From the NCBI RefSeq assembly GCF_014696625.1, contig NZ_JACJQL010000022.1:45345-109344 (forward strand): DNA of 64,000 nucleotides. Direction: 5' to 3'. The notes beneath the pieces are model-generated. The model worked only from the letters and a program-made list of their open reading frames with translations, was not told the DNA's origin and ran no database searches. This document shows, one piece after another, positions 29,501 through 35,818 of the stretch. Position 1 is the stretch's first letter; each line of letters opens with the position of its first letter. This DNA is from Nostoc parmelioides FACHB-3921 (GTDB lineage Bacteria; Cyanobacteriota; Cyanobacteriia; Cyanobacteriales; Nostocaceae). The translations under genes were made by a program, and so were the position numbers.

Positions 29501-30929
29501 ATATGGTTAGTAGATGATATCCGGTGTCTGGTTGGGAATGTGGAACAGGGGTAAATTCTTCTAATATTAGATGTACATTCGTCCCACTCATCCCAAAGGA
29601 ACTCACACCGGCGATGCGTTTACCGTTTTCACTTTGCCACGGAGTTAACTGAGTCGGGACGGTGACGGGTAATTTCTCCCAGGGAATGTAAGGATTTGGT
29701 TTTTGGAAGTTGACATGGGCTGGGATTTGTTGGTGTTGCAGTGCCAAAATGACTTTAATTAACCCCGCCACCCCAGCAGCACCTTCTAAATGTCCGATGT
29801 TGGTTTTTACCGAACCAATAGATAAGGGTTGATTTTTACTTCTACCTTCACCTAGTACCTTAGCTAATGCTAAAACTTCGATGGGGTCGCCGAGAACTGT
29901 ACCTGTCCCATGCAATTCACTATATTGGACTTGGTGTGGTGCGATTTGGGCATTTTGTAAAGCTTGGCGAATGACGGCTTCTTGGGCTGTGCCGTTGGGT
30001 GCTGTTAAACCGTTGCTGCTACCGTCGTGATTAACTGCCGAACCACGAATGACTGCTAAGATGGGGTCACGGTGAGCGATCGCATCTCGCAATTTTTTCA
30101 AGACGACAATGCCACAACCTTCACCCCGTCCATAACCATCCGCCGTTGCATCTAAGGTTTTACAACGTCCATCTACTGCTAAGGCTTTCAATTTACAAAA
30201 GCCAATCATCGGTTCTGGGGATAAAATTAAGTTGACTCCTCCCGCCAAAGCCATATCAGACTCACCATTCCGCAAACTTTGACAAGCTAAATGTACTCCC
30301 AGCAAAGAAGAAGAACAAGTTGTATCTAGTTGCATCACCGTACCTTGCAACCCTAAAACATAGGCGATACGTCCGGCGGCGATGCTGCGAGTGTTACCTA
30401 AACTGCTGAAAGCATCAATTTGTGTGGGATGAGCAAGGCTGTGTTTGGCGTAGTCATCAAAACATAGTCCTATATATATAGATGTCTGACTACCTTTGAG
30501 TTTTTCGGGAGATTGTCCAGCACGTTCTAACGCTTCATAGCTAACTTCTAATAATAGACGTTGTTGGGGGTCGAGACTTTGGGCTTCGCGGGGAGAAATG
30601 CCGAAAAATTGAGCGTCAAACTCATCTACTTTTTCGAGAAAATGCCCGTAGCGAGTGTACATTTTCCCTGGGGTGTCGGGATTGTCGTCGTAGTAGTTCT
30701 CTATATCCCAACGTTGGGAGGGAATTTCACCGACTGCATTCACCCCATCCCGCAACAATTGCCAAAAAGCTTCGGGGTTATTTGCACCACCGGGAAATCT
30801 ACAAGCCATGCCAATAATAGCGATGGGTTCAGTTTGTTGTGCTTCCAAAGCTGTGATTTCGGCTCGTAGTTGTCGCATTTCTACGAGTGCGTCTTTGAGC
30901 AATGTTTGGTAGTTGGGTGAGTTAGTCAT
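23532..30929 (-). CDS. Type I polyketide synthase, KS-AT-DH-MT-ER-KR-ACP
   Basis: First extension module, 2465 aa. Order: coiled docking helix (1-33, YQTLLKDALVEMRQLRAEI); KS (35-460) with DTTCSSS and ELHGTGT, both slightly off the usual DTACSSS/EAHGTGT but with Cys and His kept; AT (550-860) with GHSLGE and HAFH (malonyl type); DH (935-1210) with HQVMGNSIMP and LDACLQ; methyltransferase with EIGAGTGG (about 1396); ER with HAAAGGVG (about 1906); KR with ITGGLGGLG and QANHVAAN (His for Tyr, about 2238); ACP with GMDSLT (about 2396). The tail STAEIAQLLAQELEQL resembles that of the upstream FAAL protein. Same domain order as its neighbour and similar throughout, so the two arose by duplication. 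Three repeat-derived stretches are translated in frame. Confidence 0.93.
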   Translation of the reverse strand: MTNSPNYQTLLKDALVEMRQLRAEITALEAQQTEPIAIIGMACRFPGGANNPEAFWQLLRDGVNAVGEIPSQRWDIENYYDDNPDTPGKMYTRYGHFLEKVDEFDAQFFGISPREAQSLDPQQRLLLEVSYEALERAGQSPEKLKGSQTSIYIGLCFDDYAKHSLAHPTQIDAFSSLGNTRSIAAGRIAYVLGLQGTVMQLDTTCSSSLLGVHLACQSLRNGESDMALAGGVNLILSPEPMIGFCKLKALAVDGRCKTLDATADGYGRGEGCGIVVLKKLRDAIAHRDPILAVIRGSAVNHDGSSNGLTAPNGTAQEAVIRQALQNAQIAPHQVQYSELHGTGTVLGDPIEVLALAKVLGEGRSKNQPLSIGSVKTNIGHLEGAAGVAGLIKVILALQHQQIPAHVNFQKPNPYIPWEKLPVTVPTQLTPWQSENGKRIAGVSSFGMSGTNVHLILEEFTPVPHSQPDTGYHLLTISAKTPQVLRGLVEEYIKYFASQPEDNLGDICFTSNVGRSHFPYRVTIPANCYNSVYEQLFNYLHNTAETSPSQVPKIAFLFTGQGSQYLNMARELYDTHPYFRQQVDKCCELLHPYLDVDLREILFTPETPNSSNYELRSLLPRSGITNYELSHTIYTQPAIFVIEYALTQLWRHWGITPDVLIGHSLGEYVAACVAGVFTLPDAIKLIANRARLMQQLPENGKMLAVSASVTEIAEYIQAYSEKVGIAAINAPDNTVISGEQTAIAQLAEILQNQGIKTTPLSVSHAFHSPLMETMVEEFQQVAESITFHPPKTPIISNITGKLIGAEIANAEYWCNHILQPVKFAAGIETLAKENCKIFLEIGVKPTLLSIGKTYLPDAENYSWLPSLRPGQSDRQTILSSLASLYMQGIDINWENFNNNQTHQRVILPTYSFQRQRFWVDKLEFTPPSPTPNLHPLLGHKLQLAKLETIYFQSQISPNNPDFLQQHQVMGNSIMPAAGYIEIAIAAATQIFPTNSYNLQNIQIIQPLPTTNETTLQLILTPLEKQTYQFEILSLCASAPLREKETTHATGIIQTPSFLPDSPQLPTTCTQKIDPTTYYQTCEKVGIKYGKSFQAIQQLWRGENQALGEIKLSPEIDTTPYQIHPIILDACLQVTGAIFLDSQPLTAYLPVAIEQFQWYGKKHQTHLWSYVKLREKYLADIQIFNADNKLIATITGLKVQPVQQLNNWQDWLYSIAWQENPLTHHHLLTPTINSSILNQSELDNYLSLSSQLEKLSVACILQTFQKLQLPLQASEELSVKETMQKFGIVNQHKKLYQHLLQILQTQENRETPPNFAQLRQTYSNATSELNLLERCTSNLAEVLQGNTDPLQLLFPNGDFSDLTHLYQNSPIAKMMNTLVKQAITTAIADIPPEQPLRILEIGAGTGGTTAHLLPELAQRNIEYFFTDVSPLFLSKAQQQFANYSCVQYQLFDVEKPPATQGFTENSFDIIIAANVLHATQDLRQTLIHIKQLLSKGGLLVLLEGVQPVWWLDLIFGLTEGWWRFQDYDLRPHHPLISSEQWQKLLTQEGFKSPTLLETIGNQAVITARTSNLPDKYLILADKQGLGEKLATHLQTQGVTCHLIFADSQLPTLPTAASHLINLWGLDVPHPDELTTAELIKQQQILYESLLYSLQNNSKSQQLHQWWLVTQGAVNTGQDTSLKGLAATTLWGISKVIQLEHPEINCRCLDLDTTYTATEQIDILLKELLSNSRETQIAWRTKTRYTPRLSHNSLCAFAPLREKNNSLMQRLTIQQRGTLENLTFQTVNRTPPNPGEIEIRVQATGLNFRDVLNALDLYPGEPGMLGCECVGEIVAIGRDVHHLQIGQTVIALASGSFSQYVTVKAAIAIPLPQNLNIIDGATIPAAFLTAFYTLHHLAKIRPGDKVLIHAAAGGVGQAAIQIAKLAGAEIFATASPQKWETLRNLGVTNIFNSRTLDFAEEIIAQTQGQGVDIVLNSLRGDFIPASFAVLKPQGRFVEIGKIDVWTEEQVKQVKPNADYFLVDLVDLCQQQPELIQNMLQQLVEEFEQHRLQPLAAKVFPMTQIVDAFRYMQQGKHIGKVVVDWGLGNSLYPLKENCTYLITGGLGGLGLLVAEWLVKMGACHLLLLGRNAPTDDAISKIQELEASGARIAIAQIDVSQTAALSNILTEIENSAYPLAGIIHAAGVLDDGALLQMNWERFQKVMAAKVMGAWNLHTLTQHLPLDFFVLFSSATALFGSPGQANHVAANTFLDTLAHYRHTKGLPALSINWGIWSEIGSATQATKQMQQRGIEAIAPNEGIQILQHLMTQPLTQVGVVPINWQKFPINSPFFENFYPTNNPETHQTPPPNTDLLEKLSQLDKTASYELLETYLQEQIAKVLGFAPHEINPQTGFFDLGMDSLTAIEFKNRLQTDLKITFPSTIAFDYPNIQTLAHHLNNELQPTPEPQTELSTAEIAQLLAQELEQLNS
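25651..25681. repeat. CGCAAAGG repeat embedded in frame in PKS (LCAFAPLREK)
   Basis: TTCTCACGCAAAGGCGCAAA plus another GGCGCAAAGAG inside the coding sequence. Minus-strand translation is LCAFAPLREKN, just before the ER domain. The sister PKS lacks it. Confidence 0.8.
27804..27834. repeat. CGCAGAGG repeat embedded in frame in PKS (LCASAPLREK)
   Basis: TTCTCACGCAGAGGCGCAGA plus another GGCGCAGAG, a variant of the same element as at 25651. It is translated as LCASAPLREKE in the DH domain region; the sister PKS has a short unrelated stretch here. Confidence 0.8.
29047..29100. repeat. AATTCGTAATT repeat pair embedded in frame in PKS
   Basis: AATTCGTAATTTGTAAT and a second AATTCGTAATTA flank GCTACGCGGAAGCAAGC. 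On the minus strand the block is translated as NYELRSLLPRSGITNYELS near the start of the AT domain, where the sister PKS has no such stretch. Confidence 0.65.
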
Positions 30930-30940
30930 AGGATTTTTTA

Positions 30941-31005
30941 AACGCAGATGGACGCAGATGGACGCAGATGGACTAAAAACTTTGCGTCTTTGCGCCTTTG
31001 CGTGA
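30941..31005. repeat. GACGCAGATG tandem repeat and CGCAAAGG repeat
   Basis: Three tandem copies of the decamer GACGCAGATG (30941-30970) followed by GCGTCTTTGCGCCTTTGCG make up the whole 79-base spacer between the FAAL gene and the first PKS gene. With the spacer at 23493, both intergenic gaps of the operon consist of repeats. Confidence 0.8.
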
Positions 31006-31008
31006 GGC

Positions 31009-34000
31009 TTATTTCATCTGAGGTTTACGGTGACGAGCGATCGCAATTTCTTGGCTTAAGAGTTGTGCTATATCTGTAGTAGACAAGTCATCCAAGTTGT
31101 TATCCGAAGGTACAGGATTTTCCTGGGAAACTTCCCCCAAATAATTAGCTAAGGCGTTAATGGTGGGAAAATTCCAAGCGATAGTTACATCCAAAGGTTG
31201 GGAAATCTTTAACCAATCTTGTAAATCTTGGGTTAATTCTACCGCCGTTACTGAATCCATACCGTAATCAGCGAAGGCTTTATTTACATCTATAGTAGAA
31301 ATTGGTTGACGTAATTTTTCCGCTATCCAATTTTTTAACCAATTTTGAATCTCTGAGGATGCGGGTAACTCTGTTGTTGTGGGAATAAACTGGGGACTTT
31401 CTCCAGACTGACGGAGTAATTCATCTAACTTCTGCGCTTCCCCAGCTAAACTTTGTTCAATGTCACCGATGGTTTTTGTGTATTCGTTGAGGTGATGAAC
31501 TAAACTTTGACCATTGAGAAATAGTAAGTTATCGGTGTTAAAACTCAATATTTCTTGCAGTTGTTCATCAAAGCGATGTTTTACCCAATTTATTGCAGAT
31601 TTATCGTCTAATACTGCCCATAATATCGCCTCAGTTGCGAGTTTACCGACTTGATGATAAACCCAACGCTGCACTGTGATATTAGCACCATCAAAACAGC
31701 GTCCTCTAATTTTATCAACCGCATCCCTTAACCTCGTACCGACTTCCACCGCACCCAAAGTTTCACAGAGGAAATTTTGCAATGTCTCCCCCTGTTTCAA
31801 CACACGCGCACCCAAAAACCCACACAAAGTTTCTGTCGGCCCTTCAAATATCCTGAGAACTCGTGCATCTCTAAGAATTTGCGGTGCAATATTACTTTCT
31901 ATATATCCTCTTCCCCCTAATGTTTGTACCAATAAATCTGCTGCTTGCCAATAAAATTCCGGTGCAGAAATTTTACAAGCTGCATAAACTTCTGCCGGCA
32001 CAGTCTCACCAGTGTCGAGTAATTTTCCTACCCGCATCACCAAACTCTGCACGGCTGTAATTGCATTCGTCAATTCTTGCAGACGATGTAAAACTATGGG
32101 ATGGTCGAGTAACTTCCCTGTAGCGATTTGTCGCCGTTGACTATAACGCCACATTAATTGTACACAGCGTTGCATCCCACCGACACAAGCAGATGCGATC
32201 GCTAATCTCCCATACATCATGGCATCTTGAGCAACATTCATCCCCTTCCCGACTTCACCCAAAACTTGCGCGGATGTCACCGGAATATCTTCCAAATAAA
32301 CCGTATTCTGTACCATTCCCCGCATTCCCATCGTCAACGCTTCCGCACCTTGACGCAAACCAGGAGTACCACGACGCACCACAAAACCGCTAATACCCTG
32401 CTGATGTTTGACAAACACATTAATTACACCAGCCCAAGCCGCCGAACCACTCCAAATCTTTTCCCCCCGCAACAACCAACCATCACCATCACCAATAGCC
32501 TGGGACTGGATAGCTTGCGGATTCGCCCCAGCACCCGTTTCCGTCAATGCAAAAGCCGCCAATTCCCGCCCCGTCGCCAAAATCGGTAAAAGTTCCGCCT
32601 TTAAAGCATCCGTCCCGTACATTAATATCGGACGCACCCCCAAAACATTATTCAACCCCACAAACAAAGCCAAAGTCGGATCAATCGCCCCAAGCTGTTG
32701 TAAAATCCTGATGGTGTCCGTATTTCCCAAACCCAAACCACCATAACAACACGGGACTTGCATCCCCAACAAACCCTTATTCCCAAAATCCAAAACCACA
32801 TGAGGCGAAATACAACGCCGTTCATCCATCAACCGCGAATTAATATGATGATTAGCATAATCCCGTAACCACCCAATCAACCCATCTACCTTTTCCTTCT
32901 CTTCTCCCCTCTCCTCTTTGCGCCTACCCTGCGGGAACGCCAAGGGCGAATGCGCCTTTGCGTGAGCTAATTCCCACCCAAACACCACATCCAACCCCTG
33001 ATTAACAAACCCCTCCCGACAAGCAAAACGCTGCACCTTCCCACTAGAAGTCTTCGGAATACTCCCAGGCTTCAGCAAACAAACCCCATACACCTGCAAC
33101 CCAAACTCACGGGAAATAGCCCCCCGAATTGCCGTAATAATCCCATCTTCATCAAGCCTACGCCAACTATTACGCTCAACCTCCTGCACCACCACCAACC
33201 GTTCTTCCCCGTCTACTTCCACAGCAAACGCCGCACCCCAGAAAGGACTCAAAGCCGGATGACACTGGGAAACAGCCGCTTCAATATCATGAGGATAGTA
33301 ATTTTGTCCCCGAATTATCATCACATCTTTTATTCTGCCGGTGACAAACAACTCACCCCCAACCAAATACCCCAAGTCCCCCGTGCGTAAAAACCCGCCA
33401 CCCCCCGAAGCCAAAGTTGCTTCAAAAGTTGCTTCCGTCTCCTGGGGACGTTGCCAATAACCTTGGGCGACACTTGCACCTTTTAGCCAAATTTCCCCTT
33501 CTTCCCCATCAGCACAAAGTTGCCGAGATTCAGGATTAACTATAATTACACTTTGGTCATCACTAGGAGAACCACAACTGACTAAAGATTTATTAGATTT
33601 ATTTAATACAAACTCTTCCTTACTTTTACCAGTAACAAATAAAGTCGCCTCAGCCAAACCATAACAAGGATAAAATGCTTCTCGGCGAAACCCATAAGCT
33701 GCAAACTCAGTAGCAAATCTTTCCAGTGTATCCCGGCGAATTGGTTCTGCACCTGTAAACGCCAACTCCCAGCTACTCAAATCTAAACCTTCGCATTCCT
33801 CTTTCCGAATATTGCGGACACACATTTCATAGGCGAAATTCGGTGCGCCGCTAGTGGTAGCTTGAGTTTGAGAAATTGCTTGCAACCAACGCAGGGGTTT
33901 TTGTAGAAAAGCTACAGGAGACATCAAGGTGACGGGAAAACCACCATACAACGGTTGCAAAATTCCCCCAATCAAACCCATGTCATGATAAGGTGGCAAC

Positions 34001-34650
34001 CAACTGACAACGTGGGTACTAGAATCATGTCCAAAGCGTTGATAAATTTGCCCTAAGTTATGCAGCAAATTACCATGACTCAGCATCACGCCTTTGGGTG
34101 TGCCGGTTGAACCAGATGTATATTGTAGTAAAGCTAGACGATCAGCTGTCAGTCGAGGATTCTGCCAAGCTTCACCTACAGATAAAATCATGGCATCTGT
34201 AGCGACTTTCGGCAAAGCTTCAATTAAAGTATCTTTCGCTACTTCTGCTAAAGAATGTTCTAAGGATACTGTGGTTAAAATACACTTGGCTTGGGCATCT
34301 GACGTAATTGCCAACAACCTCGCCATGTTGTTATTGCGACGAGGTGGATAAACCGGCACTGCCACCACACCCGCATAAAAGCAACCCATAATAGCTGCAA
34401 TCAATTCTAACCCTGGCGGATACATTAATAATACACGTTCTCCCTGCCAGCCCATCGCTTGTAAATGCACAGCGATCGCTCGCGCTTTGTGGTCTAACTC
34501 CGTGTATGTAAGATGTACCTGTTTGTCATCTTGCCAAAAAGCAAAACCGAGAGAATCACCTCGTTGTTGCGTCCATGCGCGTAAGACATCCACAAGTGTC
34601 GCTGCATGGTGTGGAGTTAATGACAATTTTTGTCGTTGGCGGTTAATCAT
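31009..34650 (-). CDS. Fatty acyl-AMP ligase / acyl-CoA dehydrogenase / ACP fusion
   Basis: Loading protein of the PKS line, 1213 aa. FAAL domain (about 15-575): adenylate-forming motifs YTSGSTGTPKG, CYGLAEATLFVTG, RTGDLGYL and TGRIKDVMIIRGQNYYPHD. Acyl-CoA dehydrogenase domain (about 600-945): FALTETGAGANPQA and RVLRIFEGPTETL, with the catalytic Glu of the IYEGT motif kept. ACP near the end: FADYGMDSVTAVEL (Ser about 1130). It should activate a fatty acid as adenylate, load it on the ACP, and perhaps introduce an alpha,beta double bond while bound. First gene of the three-gene unit; the start at 34650 gives a normal FAAL N-terminus. A dispersed repeat forms part of the FAAL-ACAD linker. Starter chain length cannot be read. 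Confidence 0.92.
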   Translation of the reverse strand: MINRQRQKLSLTPHHAATLVDVLRAWTQQRGDSLGFAFWQDDKQVHLTYTELDHKARAIAVHLQAMGWQGERVLLMYPPGLELIAAIMGCFYAGVVAVPVYPPRRNNNMARLLAITSDAQAKCILTTVSLEHSLAEVAKDTLIEALPKVATDAMILSVGEAWQNPRLTADRLALLQYTSGSTGTPKGVMLSHGNLLHNLGQIYQRFGHDSSTHVVSWLPPYHDMGLIGGILQPLYGGFPVTLMSPVAFLQKPLRWLQAISQTQATTSGAPNFAYEMCVRNIRKEECEGLDLSSWELAFTGAEPIRRDTLERFATEFAAYGFRREAFYPCYGLAEATLFVTGKSKEEFVLNKSNKSLVSCGSPSDDQSVIIVNPESRQLCADGEEGEIWLKGASVAQGYWQRPQETEATFEATLASGGGGFLRTGDLGYLVGGELFVTGRIKDVMIIRGQNYYPHDIEAAVSQCHPALSPFWGAAFAVEVDGEERLVVVQEVERNSWRRLDEDGIITAIRGAISREFGLQVYGVCLLKPGSIPKTSSGKVQRFACREGFVNQGLDVVFGWELAHAKAHSPLAFPQGRRKEERGEEKEKVDGLIGWLRDYANHHINSRLMDERRCISPHVVLDFGNKGLLGMQVPCCYGGLGLGNTDTIRILQQLGAIDPTLALFVGLNNVLGVRPILMYGTDALKAELLPILATGRELAAFALTETGAGANPQAIQSQAIGDGDGWLLRGEKIWSGSAAWAGVINVFVKHQQGISGFVVRRGTPGLRQGAEALTMGMRGMVQNTVYLEDIPVTSAQVLGEVGKGMNVAQDAMMYGRLAIASACVGGMQRCVQLMWRYSQRRQIATGKLLDHPIVLHRLQELTNAITAVQSLVMRVGKLLDTGETVPAEVYAACKISAPEFYWQAADLLVQTLGGRGYIESNIAPQILRDARVLRIFEGPTETLCGFLGARVLKQGETLQNFLCETLGAVEVGTRLRDAVDKIRGRCFDGANITVQRWVYHQVGKLATEAILWAVLDDKSAINWVKHRFDEQLQEILSFNTDNLLFLNGQSLVHHLNEYTKTIGDIEQSLAGEAQKLDELLRQSGESPQFIPTTTELPASSEIQNWLKNWIAEKLRQPISTIDVNKAFADYGMDSVTAVELTQDLQDWLKISQPLDVTIAWNFPTINALANYLGEVSQENPVPSDNNLDDLSTTDIAQLLSQEIAIARHRKPQMK
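32915..32967. repeat. CGCAAAGG-type repeat with inner palindrome, in frame in FAAL-ACAD linker
   Basis: CTTTGCGCCTACCCTGCGGG followed by AACGCCAAGGGCGAATGCGC and CTTTGCGTGAG. Minus-strand translation gives LAHAKAHSPLAFPQGRRKEE, a low-complexity bridge between the two catalytic domains. A related composite is at 35727-35791, outside coding sequence for most of its length. Confidence 0.75.
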
Positions 34651-35069
34651 TATGCACCAATTCGCGTTGGGGGAATGAAATTAGCTAAAAGGGTTTGTGA
34701 AAAATTTGCACTTTTCAACTGCGCTTCTTGGCAGTGAGATTTTGGTGTGGACTCAATCACCAACACCTGATTGATCAAGATTTCACTGAAGGTTAGTATA
34801 CCTGATCGTTGATGATTTTACTAGCAGCTAGAGTGGCTATATTTAACCTTCCTAATTTTGTTACAGATAAAAACATAATTTTTTTACAATCTAACCTCTG
34901 TAATCTAAGGTATATTATTTTTAATAAATTTTCTCAATAATTTGAGCGCCATAGCTCTAGTAATTGAGCCGTAATTTTTATTGAATGTTATCAGCCTGAT
35001 CAATCAATTTGCATCAGCAATTACTGTTGCAAGTATTACGTCATACCAAACTGTCAACTTGATTTTGCA
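34651..35069. other. Divergent promoter region between PKS locus and secretion genes
   Basis: 419 AT-rich bases between the FAAL gene (minus) and the parvulin gene (plus); both promoters should be here. An exact GTA-N8-TAC is at 35033-35046, 24 bases before the ATG at 35070, too close for activation of that gene. No small open frame with a double-glycine leader was found. Confidence 0.45.
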
Positions 35070-35747
35070 ATGAACGATTCTTATCTAGAAAGATTGTGTC
35101 AGCAAACCATCACTGCACCAGAGTTAATCTCTCTGTTGGCAGGTTATCAGATGCTACCTCAACTATATCGTGAGTTGTTAATTGACCAAGCTATAGCCTC
35201 TATAGAATGTACTCCAGAAGAAATAGAACAGGCAAAACAGGAAGATTCCCAACAGATAGAGACACTAGCAACCAGAAAATTACGGTTAGAAAAATTTAAA
35301 CTAGCGACATGGGGACATAAAGTAGAGTCTTATTTTCTCACCCAAAAAGCCCAACTAGACCAGGTGACTTATTCTCTGCTACGAACCCGTGATATGGCAC
35401 TTGCCCAAGAGTTATACTTTCGGATTAAAGCCAAAGAGCAAAGTTTTGCAGAAATTGCCCGTCAATACTCCCAAGGGCCAGAAGCACAGACAGGCGGATT
35501 AATCGGCCCCACACCCCTTACCCAACCCCATCCCCAGTTAGTAGCCAAACTCCGCGCCAGTCAACCAGGACAACTATTACCCCCCACACGGCTAGGGGAA
35601 TGGATAGTCATTGTGCGGTTAGAACAGATAGTTCACGCCAAATTAGATGAATCCACCAGGAAAAAACTCCTGAATAAACTCTTCCAGGAATGGTTACAAG
35701 AATCATTACAAGCAACTTTAAATAAAACTCTGTGTACCTCTGCGTGA
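35070..35747 (+). CDS. Parvulin-type peptidyl-prolyl isomerase of a secretion locus
   Basis: 225 aa, no signal peptide. The N-terminal 100 residues are helical and charged (SurA-like chaperone part); the C-terminal half is a PpiC/parvulin domain with FAEIARQYSQGPEAQTGGLIG (about residues 131-151) and a final WIVIVRLEQI strand. Such isomerases often stand before ABC exporter/HlyD pairs in cyanobacteria and probably help fold or deliver the exported substrate on the cytoplasmic side. The last residues LCTSA and the stop codon come from a dispersed repeat (35727 onward), so the original C-terminus may have been replaced. Confidence 0.82.
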   Translation: MNDSYLERLCQQTITAPELISLLAGYQMLPQLYRELLIDQAIASIECTPEEIEQAKQEDSQQIETLATRKLRLEKFKLATWGHKVESYFLTQKAQLDQVTYSLLRTRDMALAQELYFRIKAKEQSFAEIARQYSQGPEAQTGGLIGPTPLTQPHPQLVAKLRASQPGQLLPPTRLGEWIVIVRLEQIVHAKLDESTRKKLLNKLFQEWLQESLQATLNKTLCTSA

Positions 35748-35791
35748 ACCTCCGCGATACTACCCGCAAGGTAGGCGCAGAGGCGCAAAGG
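35727..35791. repeat. CTCTGCGTGA / GGCGCAGAGGCGCAAAGG composite repeat
   Basis: CTCTGTGTACCTCTGCGTGA, an inner TACCCGCAAGGTA palindrome, then GGCGCAGAGGCGCAAAGG. It overlaps the end of the parvulin gene, whose TGA stop is part of the element, and fills the gap to the exporter gene. Confidence 0.75.
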
Positions 35792-35818
35792 TAAAAAGAC
35801 TTGACCTATAGAGATGAT

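Noticed and set aside
30941..30970. CRISPR-like array of three GACGCAGATG units
   Set aside because: Units are 10 bases with no spacers; a plain tandem repeat.
16043..34650. Heterocyst glycolipid synthase locus (hgl)
   Set aside because: The FAAL-ACAD-ACP start and the MT-containing module pair do not match the Hgl domain layout that I know, and no glycosyltransferase is present.
34651..35069. Precursor peptide for the C39-like exporter
   Set aside because: No small frame with a double-glycine leader is found in the divergent region, and the peptidase site is lost.
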